Shown: piece after piece, positions 10,264 through 21,980 of the stretch
How the letters are laid out: each line of letters starts with the position of its first letter
Numbering within the stretch: position 1 is the first letter of the stretch
NCBI GenBank assembly: GCA_963989385.1
Contig: OZ022511.1
Coordinates: forward strand, 3,720,001-3,784,000
From: Ctena decussata
Taxonomy: Eukaryota > Mollusca > Bivalvia > Lucinida > Lucinidae
DNA length: 64,000 nt
Direction of reading: 5' to 3'
Program-made: the position numbers and the translations under genes
Notes under the pieces: model-generated
What the model was told of the DNA's origin: nothing
The model's database searches: none
Seen by the model: the letters and a program-made list of their open reading frames with translations, nothing else

Positions 10264-11786
10264 TTAAACTAGGCTGAGAACCTGAAGGTTACTGTTCAAT
10301 ACTGTATTTTTCCTAGCTATTCGGACAGAATTGCTTAGCGTGACATTCTTTCCTTCTTTCTTCATTTATTGATTCATTTTGCTTTGCTTTGTAAATTTCT
10401 TCCTTTCGCAGAGAAAGCTTCTTTCTATCTCTGAGAAAGGACGACATTTACAAAGCATAGCAAAGAAAGCAGAGAAGAAGAAAGATCTGTGTTTGATTTC
10501 CCTTATGTCACCGCTAGAACTGAAACACATGAACACATTTGTTAGATAACGTGAAGTATCATTGAGTGGCACTTCTCTGCTAAATGATCCTCGGATGAAA
10601 AGCAGATAAAAGTAAAAAGTATGCAAAGACCAGGAACTGAAACAATCAAAATCCAAATCCAGCCCTCAAACCATAGTTGGAAACAACTAAGATTACAAAT
10701 AATCAAGATACAGAGAACATATGGCCAACCGAGTGAGCAGCTTGTTCCCAAAAGGTGGCCACTCAGCAACCCAAACCGAACCAAAAATAATAAGAACATA
10801 CATAAGGTAAAACATCACAGAAACTCTGACACCAAAAACAGTCAACAGAGAACCACAAAAGAACTACCGCCTTGGAACGGTCAGTAATGAATTACTGGGG
10901 GGCTTAAATCGATTTTACAGGCCCAACCTCACCCTCAGTTTCTGAAGTGGTACAAAACATTTAGTTGGTTGTTCGGTTCGCATGATAACCCTCTAACTCG
11001 TCAATGAATCATCACGGTAAACACATAAATCAAATTTCAACACCATGAAGAAGCAAAGACGAGGACTCAACAGATACAACGGGCCGTCTGACAGGTGGAG
11101 ATCCCTGTCCTGCCAAACAACCCCACTGGAAATCTGAAGCAAAAGAAGGTCACCAGTTGAGCCCCGGTGGACCAAGCAACAGACAAAAAGGCTCCGGTCC
11201 CGACTAAAGACCGGCGGTGATAATCCCACAACTCAAGATTCTTAACTTCATCTTGAGAACCAAACCCGCCAGACTCACTCATGCAGTTATGGGAATGGAA
11301 AAAATCCTTATTTGAAATGACTAATCATACTGGCCCGCGGACACATCTTGCTGAGTCACAGCATTTTGTCCTTGTCAGTTGGGCATACCTTCGTGTTTTC
11401 CCCATATTTACGAAGTTAAAATACTTTTGAGACTTTCTATATGCTTCCATTTCCAAAATAGGGTCTAGTCAAATAGGAAAGACTCTGCTCATAGACGAGC
11501 AAATTCTCTTTACTCCCATTGAGAAGGGAAGGGGGGGGGGGGAGGGGCGGAGTGAAAATGATAAATGTCGTTTCCTCTGAGAATGTATTCACACCTCAAT
11601 GACTTTGTTCCAAGACATTCCCCGTCCGTGCTAATTCAAATCTGTCATTTCTTGGCTAGAGGAACTTAATACAGGCAAGCATGTGTACGGTGTGATTTTG
11701 GAACAATATATTTGAGAATCTGCAAACAGAGTCAAGAAACTTGACTGAAACTGAGTGCATGAGAAAGATTTATCTTTGTTTTGCAG
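10264..11786. other. No gene seen; one hairpin
   Basis: TTTGCTTTGCTTTGTAAAT at 10378 pairs with ATTTACAAAGCATAGCAAAG at 10446-10465. A G-rich run sits at 11530-11548. An upstream exon of the coiled-coil gene should lie here or left of the window, but I cannot identify it. Confidence 0.45.
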
Positions 11787-12439
11787 GTCTGTTTCGAGAA
11801 CACAAGAGACTTTCCTACAAACTTACAGTGGACGAACTACATGGCATTAGAGATTTCATTGAAGAACGATTAAATCAGGAGCAATATAATTTATACTTCC
11901 GTTTAGCAACGTTGCAAAACGACTTTGACATAACACTAAGAAAGAGCTCCGAGGCTATAACTGGTCTACAGTTGGAACTAAATGAAAAGAATGAAGTTCT
12001 CAAACACTACAAGACCTCTGACGAAAACATAATAAATGTCCACCGACAAAGAGAAGCCAGATGGGAAAAGAAACAAGAACTTTTGTTATCTGAAATTGAG
12101 AAATCAGATGATGAGTGCAGTCGGACAAAGGCACGACTACAAGTTGTCGAACAAGACTTAGAAAGAAAGTGCAAAGAAAATGCAGAACTGGAAGAAAAGA
12201 TTGCCGCAGCACAGAGTGCGGTTGAAACAGTAGACAAGGCTAAGCAGGTGATAGAGGATAGAGATAAGAAAACTCAGGATATTTTAAAAATGAAACTAGA
12301 AATAGACAAGCGTGATCGTGCTAATAAGTTACTGGAAGGAGAAGTTCGGAACTTGAAGCACGAAATAGAGATGTTGAAGAAAGACAAAGAGTTAAACGAT
12401 ATGAAAATCAGCAGTATGCAGAAAGAACTTCGAAAACAG
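11787..12439 (+). CDS. Coiled-coil protein, internal exon
   Basis: The exon follows a TTTGTTTTGCAG acceptor and ends at CGAAAACAG before GTACCC. It begins in phase 1 (first two bases finish a codon begun upstream) and ends in phase 0. It encodes about 217 residues, almost all charged and helical: DELHGIRDFIEERLNQEQYN, then long heptad-like stretches (EKKQELLLSEIEKSDDE, ARLQVVEQDLERKCKENAEL, EVRNLKHEIEMLKKDKELN). No catalytic motif is seen. A structural role, for example in cytoskeleton or cilia, would be a guess. I do not recognise the family. The 5' exons are not found; the ORF has no convincing ATG near its start, so this is not the first exon. Confidence 0.85.
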
Positions 12440-12635
12440 GTACCCTATTAAACTATTATCTGAAAGACGACGCTTCGTCTTATGAGCATAAACACACGTG
12501 TATTACATAAAAATGCCGACCACCAACATAAAATTGCAGTTTATTTATTCAATGGGCCACTTCAAAATTGACCACATAAATAGAAGCCACCTTTGCCAAG
12601 TTAGCAAAATTTTTTTTAAAGAAGCCATATATCTC

Positions 12636-12830
12636 AGTTGCCTCGGTGTCTCATTGGGTTAATCCTGGCTAAGCTAGCGGTCTGGGTTCGATTTCGGCTG
12701 GAAGCCGTGAAATCTTTTCAACGGTAAACGGGTTCCGTTGCACACAGCCTGTGTTATCAACCGCTCATCGCCCTGATATGGCTGAAATATTTTTGAAAAG
12801 GTCGTAAATTCGCAAGCCATCCATCTCATA
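12636..12830 (+). mobile_element. tRNA-derived SINE, type 1
   Basis: A tRNA-like head (TCATTGGGTTAATCCTGGCT and GGTTCGATTTC, an A-box and B-box like pair) is followed by a tail including CCGTTGCACACAGCC and CTGATATGGCTGAAATAT. The same family is at 28034-28228 on minus. It lies in intron 1 of the visible part of the coiled-coil gene. Confidence 0.7.
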
Positions 12831-12952
12831 TTCTGCAAACATAAATTTATTTAAATTTTGACTCACTTTTGTTTGTCAGTTTAACATACATAAGCACCTA
12901 TATGGTGACAAGAAAAGCTTTCAGTTTTAAAGAAAGCAAAGCGCTTACGTAT

Positions 12953-13270
12953 GTTGTTGTTTTATTGTTTTACGTCCACGGTAAACAGCTATGGTCATGT
13001 CCGGACGGTCAGTTAATCTTACCAAACTATTCCTGGGCAGACTTAGACCTCCTAAGCGGTTAACCAGTTCTAAGTGCACGTAATTTCGCCAGTTACTGAC
13101 AAAAGTATGTGCCGACTTAGTTACTGGTTCTGTTCTGTTCTTCTGACAAAAGTATGTGCACTTAGTACTGGTTAACCGCTTTGGAGGTCTAAGCCTGCCC
13201 AGGAATAGTGTGGTTAGGTTAACTGACCGTCCCGACATGACCATAGCTGTTTACCCTGGACGTTTACGTA
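12953..13270. mobile_element. Palindromic MITE, family C
   Basis: The left arm reads CCACGGTAAACAGCTATGG, GGACGGTCAGTTAA and CCTGGGCAGACTTAGACCTC. The right arm is its reverse complement, ending ATAGCTGTTTACCCTGGACG. TACGTATGTT flanks both outer ends. No coding capacity. Confidence 0.85.
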
Positions 13271-13369
13271 TGTTCTTTGTTAGCTCGAAGTGTGTTGGGC
13301 AAGCAATTTTACTGTTTCATCATACTGGCAAATCCTTATACACAAATCATTTTCTTCTTTTCCATACAG

Positions 13370-13521
13370 GTTGCCGAGGTTGCTACAAAGTGTAAGGACC
13401 TATCAGAACTACAGTTTCAACTACAGCTGGAGAAGAGGCAGGTTGTAACACTACAGAAGGAGATGAAGACTGCTACAGAAGATTTATACAGTTACAAGAA
13501 AATGTTGAAGGAAAAGGAACG
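13370..13521 (+). CDS. Coiled-coil protein, internal exon
   Basis: The acceptor TTTTCCATACAG precedes GTTGCCGAG; the donor is AACG/GTAAGA. The exon enters in phase 0, as required by the previous one, and leaves in phase 2 (50 codons plus CG). It encodes VAEVATKCKDLSELQFQLQL and LEKRQVVTLQKEMKTATEDL, a continuing coiled coil. The split codon is finished by T at 24291 to give Arg. Confidence 0.85.
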
Positions 13522-13559
13522 GTAAGAAAATGCATGCTGCGTTGTTGTGAGACGAATCT

Positions 13560-13757
13560 CCCCAGTGGGCACATGACGCCGGAACAAATTTGGTAGAGGT
13601 CCACTAGACAATGTTTCATACCAAATATCAAAGCCCTAGAAGACAGCGTTTTCAGAGAAGATGTTATTTAAAGCAAATTGTTGACGCCGCACGACGGACG
13701 ACGGACACAGCATGAGTGATCGCAATAGCTCACTCTGTGCTCAGGTGAGCTAAAAAG
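13560..13757. mobile_element. Right end of an AGCTCACCTGAG-type repeat (family G)
   Basis: GACGCCGCACGACGGACGAC and the terminal TCAGGTGAGCTAAAA match the right ends of the larger family G elements. The left end is missing. Confidence 0.7.
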
Positions 13758-14092
13758 AAAAAAAAATCTTTTTAACTCTGAGTAGAATGGGCGAGGCTGC
13801 GAGAGAGACTGTTCAGTTGCTTAAATACTCTGCTCAGTCTTGGAACTCAAAATTAATCTATTTGATCGATTGATCGTGTCATTAAAAGCTCAATCAGCAT
13901 GGCTCACATAAACTGAACCATTATAAAGCCATTAAAGCTGGTCGGGTGGATTAAGATGGCATTTACTTCAAATATTCGGACAGGCGAAGCTTGAGTGAAG
14001 ACTAGACATGGATCAGAGTGCTCCTTCTACAATGTTTGTCAATAGGTTTATGACGCAGAACGGACTTATCCATAGGTCTATAGCCACCAGTT

Positions 14093-14283
14093 CTCCAGAT
14101 AAGAAGGGAATAATTTTGGGATAACTTCCCATAATTTCTTTCAAAACATACTTCGTGACCCCTCATTAGAATCGTCTCTCCAAGACGGTTCTAATGAGTT
14201 GCCACAAGTTCACAACATATGTTTTTCGGTGAGAAATAAGAAAACAGCTCTGAATTAACCTCAACACTGCACATTATATGGAG
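14093..14283. mobile_element. Palindromic MITE, family E copy 1
   Basis: Starts CTCCAGATAAGAAGGG and ends near TTATATGGAG. The core is a hairpin around CATTAGAATCGTCTC and GACGGTTCTAATGAG. Relatives are at 25165, 34393 and a half copy near 62584. Confidence 0.75.
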
Positions 14284-14511
14284 AGCTGCATAACCATAAT
14301 GACAGAGGTGTCCGATTATTTCCGTTATACAGCATATTGAAGACCTAGAGCTATGTTGGAAGCAGATTCGTTTTATATAAGCAATTGTCCTTCTCATATT
14401 AATTGCATTTTATTACATTTAATCGAAATATAGTATATACAAGAGCAAAAATTGCGGACTACGAACGTGGATGAGCTTTTGGCAATAAGTTGGACTACGA
14501 AACCATGGTTC

Positions 14512-14647
14512 GAGGTTATAAAACTAGAGAAAAATCTCAAACTCAAAATGAAGCACACTGATTGGCTGCTTCGGAGCATGTGCTCGGAAGCAGCCAATCA
14601 GTATGCTTTATTTTGAGTTTGAGAATGTACTCAAGTTTTATAACCTC
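14512..14647. mobile_element. Palindromic MITE, family F copy 1
   Basis: GAGGTTATAAAACT at the left pairs with AGTTTTATAACCTC at the right. Inside, CAAACTCAAAATGAAGCACA and GATTGGCTGCTTC pair with their reverse complements. A second copy is at 28229-28394. Confidence 0.85.
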
Positions 14648-14914
14648 TGGGCCGGGTAAGCTTTGAATAATAAGTTGGACCAACAGAGCTCATGTTATGT
14701 ATTTTGAAGTGAAACTATAGGGAATATAGCGACGCGTTATCCAGCTTTTTAGCTCACCTGAGCCGAAGACTCACAAGGTGAGCTTATAGTATAGGCTTGG
14801 TCCGTCGTCCGTTGTCCGTCGTCCGTCCACACTTTTAAGTATTAATATCTGCTAAAGTAGCTGGCCAATCTTGATCAAATTTCATGTGTAGCATGGTTGG
14901 GGTAGGGGATTGCT

Positions 14915-15300
14915 TGCATATAGTTTTGGTTTAAACATATTTTATTCATTTATAATTTTTTACATACATACATATATATGGTACACAATACAATCTTGGG
15001 ATTAGAACGAAAGCTGAGTGCTTATAGAGTTCTTCTCCCAGATGCATATAGTTGGTTTAAACATATTTTATTTCAAGAAATTAAACATTCATGGCAATAA
15101 CAATATTGTTCTATACATGAATATAATAGGGTTAGAACGAAAGCATAAGCTTATTTAGTTCTTCTCCTAAACATTTCAAGTGACAAAAATGAATGACAGA
15201 AAACAATGTTCAACAAGTAAATATTCACTGAGGTATAGACATTTTCAAACATCAAATCACAAAAAAAAAAAAAAAAAAAAAAAAAAATGCATATAGTTTT
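14915..15300. mobile_element. Two nested retroposon copies sharing one target duplication
   Basis: TGCATATAGTT appears at 14915, 15043 and 15288, bracketing two copies that start GGTTTAAACATATTTTATT and contain TTAGAACGAAAGC and TTCTTCTCC. The second copy ends in 27 A residues (15261-15287). This is the layout expected if one retroposon inserted into the duplication left by another. Relatives (family T) are at 34184 and 52708. Confidence 0.7.
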
Positions 15301-15344
15301 GGGACAGATTGGTTTAAAACTGTGGTTACCATGGCAACAAAAAG

Positions 15345-16090
15345 GTCCCATAGACTTATAGTGGAGAAAATGTTGTCCGGGCACTAACTTCTTCATTTTT
15401 GATCACTACTTCTTCAAACTTGCAGAAAAGCAGGACATTTAAAACATCTCGAACCAGTTCGAATTTGGGTCAGGTTGGATTATTCTCTTCATAGTTACTT
15501 GCCCTTGAGTGATAAAATATTTTCCCATAGACTTACAATGGGGAAAATGTTGTCCGGGCCCTAGCTTCTTCATTTTTGATCGCAACTTCTTCAAACTTGC
15601 AGGTATCCAGGACAGCCAAAACATCTCGGACCGATTCGAATTTGGGCTAGGTTGGATCATTCTTTTCAGAGTTACTTGCCCTTGAGCCATAAAATATTTT
15701 CCCATAGACTTATAATGGGGAAATGTTGTCCGGGCCCTAGCTTCTTCATTTTTGAACGCAACTTCTTGTAACTTGCAGGTATCCAGGACATTTATAACAT
15801 CTAGGACCAGTTGGAATTTGGGCCAGGTTGGATGATTCTTTTCAGAGTTACTTGCCCTTGAGCGATAAATATTTTCCCATAGACTTATAATGGGGAAAAT
15901 GTTGTCCGGACCCTAGCTTCTTCATTTTTAATCGCAACTTCTTCAAACTTGCAGGTATCCAGGACAGCTAAAACATCTCGAACCAGTTCGAATTTGGGCC
16001 CGGTTGGATCTTTCTTTTCAGAGTTACTTGCCCTTGAGCGATAAAATATTTTCCCATAGACTTATTATGGGGAAAATGTTTTCCGTCATC
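15345..16090. repeat. 176-bp tandem repeat, about four copies
   Basis: CCCATAGACTTATAATGGGG recurs at about 15348, 15524, 15701, 15876 and 16053, a spacing of 175-177 bp. Each unit carries AACTTCTTCAAACTTGCAGG and GGTTGGATCATTC. Confidence 0.9.
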
Positions 16091-16768
16091 ATTCTAGTGC
16101 CTTCATTTATGGAATGATTTAAATTGTACTTAACACAAGTGATGAGTATGACAATATCTTGGACAAGAACGCGTTTCAGCGTTTGTGGGTCAAGGTGAAG
16201 GACACAGTGGCTATTTTTAGAAAAACTTTGTCATCCCTGTAGCGCATCAGTTTGTGGACTGAATTCAATTGGATATCACACAAGTGATTAGTATGACAAT
16301 ATCTTGGGTTAAGGTCAAGGTCACAGTGGCTATTTTTAGAAAAAAACTTTGTCATCGCTCTAGAGCCTTCATTTATGGACCCATTTTGAGTAAAACTTCA
16401 CACTAATTTTTAGTATGACAATATCTTGAACAAGCTCGCGTTTCAGCCTCCTACGGCCAAAGTCAAGATCACAGTGGCTATTTATAGAAAAACTTTGTCA
16501 TCGCTCTAGCGCTTTCATTTATGGACCAATTTCGATTTATTAAACTTCACACAAGCGATAAGTATGTCAATATCTTGGACAAGTTTGCGTTTCAGCATTC
16601 TTGGGGATCAAGGTCAAGGGCACAGTGGCTATTTTTAGAAAAACTTTGTCTCGGGCCTTTATTTATGGACTGATTTTGATTTAACTTCAGACAAATGTTT
16701 AGTATGACAATATCTTGTACAAGTTTGCGTTTCAGCATTCTAAGGTCAAGGTCACAGTTGCTGTTTTT
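16090..16768. repeat. ~145-bp tandem repeat
   Basis: GACAATATCTTGGACAAG, TTTCAGCATTC, GGTCAAGGTCACAGTGGC and AAAACTTTGTCATCGC recur about five times. Confidence 0.8.
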
Positions 16769-18189
16769 AGCTCACCTGAGCCAAGGCTCACAAGGTGAGC
16801 TTATAGTATAGGCTTGGTCCGTCGTAAGTCCACACTTAAAAGCATTAATATTTGCTCAAGTAGCTTGCCAATCTTGATCAAATTTTCTATGTAGCATTGT
16901 TGGGGTGGGATCTTGATTTAAAACTGTGGCTACCATGGCAACAAAAAGGTCCCATAGACTTATAATGGGGAAAATGTTGTCCGGCCCATAGCACAGTCTT
17001 TAGTTTTGACTGCAACTTCTTCAAACTTACAGGTATCTAGGACAGCCTTAAAATATCGGACCGGTTCAAATTTGGGCCAGGTTGGATGATTCTTGTCTTT
17101 TTCATTTTCCACCCTGAGGGTCACAGGTATGATACCACCTATGTGTTCAATTTGCCTTAGAGTATCTTACCCTAGAGTACTGAGGCTGAATGGACTCAGG
17201 TGAACTACAGGACCAATGGTCCTCTTGTTTTTTCTTGCATGCAGTTATTCCCAATTTAATGCACTTTTCCACATGAATATTGCTTTACATCCAAAGCAGG
17301 CGCTGTTGGCTACGTAAAACTAAAGGTCAGTCAGTGAGAAGTGACGTTTCGTAATGAGGTCGGGTTCCGTCAGTATGTCGCAGGCTTATATTGTCGCAAA
17401 CTGATATTATCCAAACAGACGCCGCGTTATATTTGTAATGTATTATATCTAATATTTTTATTCACCGTACTTCTGTTTTGTACGGAGCCCGGGAGGGGAC
17501 ATGGCAATACATATACTGTTTTCGTTCCCATGAAATGCATTTCGTTCCCACGCATTACTTTTTCGTTCCCTCAGTTTAGTATTTCGTTCCCTCAAATTAA
17601 TATTCCGTTCCTACGCTTTACTTTTTCGTGTCCACGCATTCCTTTTTCATTCCCTCAATTAAGTATTTCGTTTCCTCAAAATAGCTTTCCGTTCCCACGC
17701 TTTACTTTTCCGTTCCCTCAAAATAGCATTTCTTTGCCTCAAAATAATATACCGTTCCCACGCATTACTTTTTCTTTGCCTCAGAATAATACACCATTCC
17801 CATGCATTACTTTATCGTTGCCTCTGTCAGAGAGTGGTTTTTCCCCCTTTCCCCCCGGAAAAATGGCTATAGGAAGGACGACTATATAGTTGATTGTCCG
17901 GACCTCATAGAGCCACTTTTCCCCCATAGTCCGTTTTCCCCCAGCGGGAAATTGACTATTAGTGAATTTTTTATGGCTATTAGTATTTTGCGGAACGGAA
18001 CGAAACGGAACGGAATGGAACAGAGACATTTCACGGAATTAATCGCATTAAAATATATCAGTTTTTTTAAACGGAAGTAATAAACGTGATTAATTCCAAA
18101 AGATCAATATGCAAATTTAGCAACCGTGTTTTTATAATAATCAATAATTACTAATTTAAGAAACGCGAGCGGTGTGATTTCTTTCCTTG

Positions 18190-18480
18190 GACGGACACAC
18201 GGCGCCAAGTGTGTGCAACTATGGTTACGTACCGTTGAGCCACTTGGGTAACGTCGATACGAGAATTGAACAGAACAGAACTGATTTCTTTCCATCGCAG
18301 ATATTAATATACGTACACATACGCATGCAAGCTTACACAACGGGTGCTTTGTCCAGTCAGGTTTGATATAGCAGGCAGTATAATAATTGTACGAGTGTCC
18401 CGATGGGAATCGAGCCCACGACTCCTGCATGAAAGGCGAACAGTAGTCCAGGCACTCCGCTGCGCGCACGCACAGGTGAA
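18190..18480 (-). mobile_element. tRNA-derived SINE, type 4 (tentative)
   Basis: On minus, 18480 downward reads as a tRNA-like head with GCGGAGTGCCTGG and a B-box-like GGGCTCGATTCCC. Downstream extent is uncertain; only one copy is seen. Confidence 0.4.
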
Positions 18481-18576
18481 CGCTTGTGCAAACACAAAAT
18501 TATACAAATTTATGCACACAGCCACGTAAACTCATAGCCATTTTAGGCTAACACGGAAAAGCAAAATGCCTGCCAG

Positions 18577-18624
<48 letters not shown>
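18577..18624 (+). repeat. 48-base poly(C) run
   Basis: Uninterrupted C run inside the inserted element. True length may differ from the assembly. Confidence 0.9.
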
Positions 18625-18628
<4 letters not shown>

Positions 18629-19679
18629 TTAAAAGTAAGACAGACTGCATGCGGTTCTAGCACCTGTTATCCATCGACATGTTACGGACAGATACTAGTA
18701 TTTCTGTTTCAGTTATGAACCTCACTATAATGATTGGAGAAGGAGCAAATTCCACTATGTAGCGTGTTTTCCTGCAATCATTACCAGGGGGAAAATCCAC
18801 TATAGAGGGGAAAAACGGCTATGCAAAAACACATATAGTAGATTTTCCCTGGAGAAAATTGGCTATATAGTCATATTTCCGGGGGGAAATTCTACTATAT
18901 AGCCACTTTTCCGGTGGGAAATTCTACTATGGAAAAATCATAGTCATTTTTCCGGGGAGAAAAACTACTAGGGGGGAAAAGCTACTCTCTGACAGCCTCC
19001 AAATAATAATTCGTTCCCTCAAAATAGTATTTGGTTCCTCCAAAACAACAGTTCGTTTCCACGCATCACTATTTCGTTTGCACGTTCTATATTTCTTTCT
19101 CTTGCAAAATAAATTCGTGTCCTTAAAACAGTATTTTGTTATCTCGCAATAATATTTTGTTCTATCACAGTAGTATTTTGGGCGCACAGATTACTATTCC
19201 GTTCACACGAAATGATATTTCGTTCCCACGATTTACTATATGAATAAAACTACATCTATTTTTAGCTTTACACAGATCAGTGTATCATGGGCGTTGACAA
19301 GAGCTCTGTTTTGAATAATAGGGGCATTTCATAATGATAATCAGTTTGGTCAACATTATATTAAATCTTTGAACATGGCAATTGAATTACATGTACAGAT
19401 TCTACCAACAATTTAAAAATAAGAAACTGAGAAAATGAAGCATCATTATAATCATAATAGAAAAACTTTACACTGGCACAACGTCTACCCAACGTTGGAC
19501 AAACATTATTGGCGTTTCTGAACGTTGGGTCAGCGTTGTCCGAACATCGCGTGCTCACTCGGCGGTGTCGACCATCAGTTCGCGGAGTACTTGTATGGTT
19601 CACGAGGGGCTCTGGGGTCGTGATCAGTAGAGCCACGATTTTGTCAACATCTGTTACATTTGAGAGGTGGCTGGAGGGG

Positions 19680-19918
19680 CGCAGAGATGGTGATAGTGAT
19701 AGTGATGGCTGAATTGCTTCCAGTGAAGGGGAGTCTGCTTTTGTGACTTCCTGTTTATTTCCTTTGGCAGTGTGACCATTTCGAGGGGCCTGCTCTGGAG
19801 GGAAGAATTTGCTCCAAGGCGAGCAAATTCTTTCCTTTGAGAATTGGCCCCAGTTTTGGATTTGCAGAGACTGGGATGGCTGAATTGCATCCCTTGAAGT
19901 GTACTCATTCACCTTATC
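19680..19918. mobile_element. Family H element copy
   Basis: GAAGAATTTGCTCCAAGG and GAGCAAATTCTTTCCTTTG form the inverted core; GAAGTGTACTCATTCACCTTA is the right end. It sits between the arms of the 3.5-kb unit. Confidence 0.6.
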
Positions 19919-20019
19919 ATGTAGGTACTTGGTAAGACAGCTAACTCAGGGCCCGGAAATACTCCAGTAATTTAATAGTGACAGTTGGCATAATAACCTT
20001 TGAGCTATGGTAAAGCTGT

Positions 20020-20225
20020 GGTGTGTGGTGTGGGTGTATCTCCATATTTTTCCGCCAGGTTTCCACTGTTATGACTTCCTTCTTGCTTCCCTAGGTGACA
20101 GTGCCTTTTCTGGCAGGCCTGCTATGGAGCTATAGCATTTGCTTCGATGGGGGCAAATTCGTTTCTTAGGAGTTGGCCCCGAATTAGAGGGGGCATTGAG
20201 ATTGGGATGACTGAAAGTACTAGAC
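20020..20225. mobile_element. Family H element copy, diverged
   Basis: GGGTGTATCTCCATATTTTT and GGGGGCAAATTCGTTTC match family H landmarks in the same order. The right end is lost. Confidence 0.5.
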
Positions 20226-21540
20226 TGGCTGCAGTTAAGAACATAGATAAAATGACAATAATAATAATAATAATTGTAATACAAAATTATGATAATAAAA
20301 ATAATGACAATGTTGAATAGAAAATACTAATAAAATAAAAAATGTGGTTGGCATTCAATACAAACGGAGTCAAATTAAGACTTGTAACATTTAGAATAAA
20401 GCATTAGCCTGGAAACCAGGCTGCAGAAATACACTATGGTTTTGCTTATACCACCAACGAATAGTTTTGTGAGAAAACGAAAAGCTAGTTCATAGGAAAG
20501 AAATGTTAATTTGAGTGAACGAAATATTATGGTAAGGAAATGAAATAGTATTGCGTAGAAAAGAAATGGTAACCCGTTGCCACGGAATATTATCTTGAGG
20601 GAACGAAATTTCAATCTGAGGGAACGACAAAGTAATGCGTGGGGACGAGATATTAATTTGAGGGAACAAAATGTTATTTTGAGCGAACAAAATTGTAAAG
20701 CGTGGGAACGGAATATTATTTTGAGGGAACGAAATGCTATTTTGAGGGAACGAAATAGTAACGTGGGGGAACGAAATATTATTTTGAGGGAACGAAATGC
20801 TATTTTGAGGAAACGAAAAAGTAAAGCGTGGGAACGGAATGTTACTTTGAGGGACCGAAATATTAAAATGAAGGAACGAAAAAGTAAAGCGTGGGAGCGG
20901 AATATTATTTTGATTGAACGAAATATTAAATTGAGGGAACGAAATCGCAATGCGTGGGAACGAAATGCATTTTGTAGGAACAAAATCAGTGTATATATTG
21001 CTATGTCCCCTCCCGGGCTCCGTAGTTTTGAATAAGTGTATTTCGGATTTTTAAGTAGACAACGTTCGCATTAATAGCCAAAGTAACATTCATAAGTTAC
21101 AGAATTTTTGTCCCGGCATATAGATACCAGTCAGTAATCGAAAATCCAATGATTGGCTGGCTAAGTTATAATAATTTCATAAGAATTTTATAGCTATACC
21201 GTCACATGGGGATTGGTCATAAAATCTTCACTCACACTGAAAATTTCTAAATCCAATTGCGATCGAACTCTTGAATCTATGCTATCGACTGATACATGTA
21301 ATCACAAACCAAGCTTAACGCCGACGAGCTTAGCCGACAGTTGTAGGCAGTCATCACAAGCAAAGAAGAAGAAGAAAAAGCCACTGGAAATACTAAGAAT
21401 GATAATACCTATTATACCAAACCGAAAAGTAAAATCTTAATGCCTTTAAATCGCGGCGTGTTCCTTTTTGCATTTGCACATTAAAGGCAAGCCTGCCCAG
21501 AAATCCCAGGACACAAAATAAAAGGCAACATTAAAAAATT

Positions 21541-21664
21541 TGACATAACATAACATAAAATAACATAACATAACATAACATAACATAACATAACATAACA
21601 TAACATAACATAACATAGCATAACATAACATAACATAACATAACATAACATAACATAACATAAC
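21541..21664. repeat. (ATAAC)n pentanucleotide array
   Basis: About 24 copies of ATAAC with single changes at 21556 and 21617. The reverse strand reads as a repetitive ORF that is not a gene. Confidence 0.95.
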
Positions 21665-21980
21665 CATGTCTTTCTCCCAACATCGTCTCCACAAGCCGGA
21701 GGGTGAAACTTTCCTCATAAGCCTGAGGGCAATTTCTTAGTATCACTCTGCGCACTCTGCGATAATTTCTTTACTTTGTGATAGTCGAGATTATAAGTTT
21801 GAGAAATGTTCGCTCTACGAAAATGTTTACCTACCACGGCTTCGTAAGCATTTCCTGTGGGTGAACACTCTCACCACCACCCTATCAGGAATAATTTGTA
21901 AGCACCTTTCATGTTTTGGGCTAGTAAAGAAAACGTACTTAATCCTATATTTACCATCTCGACCATCATAAAGTAAACAA

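Larger units (their letters stand above)
14751..17231. mobile_element. Large family G repeat with tandem interior
   Basis: It begins AGCTCACCTGAGCCGAAG followed by CACAAGGTGAGCTTATAG, a terminal hairpin, then TGGTCCGTCGTCCG. A second start of the same kind occurs at 16769, so this is probably two elements abutting (14751-16768 and 16769-17231). The interior is tandem repeats described separately. No ORF with domains. It lies in the 10.8-kb intron of the coiled-coil gene. Confidence 0.7.
17822..18998. mobile_element. Element inserted into the GTTCCC array
   Basis: CTGTCAGAGAGTGGTTTTTC at the left and the mirrored end CTACTCTCTGACAG at the right form terminal repeats. CCT stands on both outer sides, a possible 3-bp duplication. 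The interior carries degenerate copies of TTTCCGGGGGGAAATTC with CTATATAG (17830-17950 and 18780-18980). The array continues on both sides. Confidence 0.6.
17481..21024. mobile_element. 3.5-kb inverted-repeat unit with GTTCCC-array arms
   Basis: The left end CGGAGCCCGGGAGGGGACAT at 17483 is mirrored by ATGTCCCCTCCCGGGCTCCG at 21003-21022. Next to each end is an array of ~22-30 bp units: TTTCGTTCCCTCAAAATA on the left (17515-17822, resuming 19000-19225) and GAGGGAACGAAATATTATTT on the right (20480-20990). The arms are thus reverse complements. Repetitive ORFs in the arrays have no domain. Confidence 0.75.

Noticed and set aside
17341..17889. 182-codon ORF with FPRITFSFPQ repeats, and its mirror at 20375-20983
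   Set aside because: It follows the GTTCCC tandem array on both arms of the inverted unit; the periodic protein is a repeat artefact.
19361..19912. 183-codon minus-strand ORF
   Set aside because: It spans a family H repeat and low-complexity Ser/Pro sequence, with no domain or splice support.
21446..21755. ORFs reading YVMLCYVMLC
   Set aside because: Direct translation of the (ATAAC)n microsatellite.
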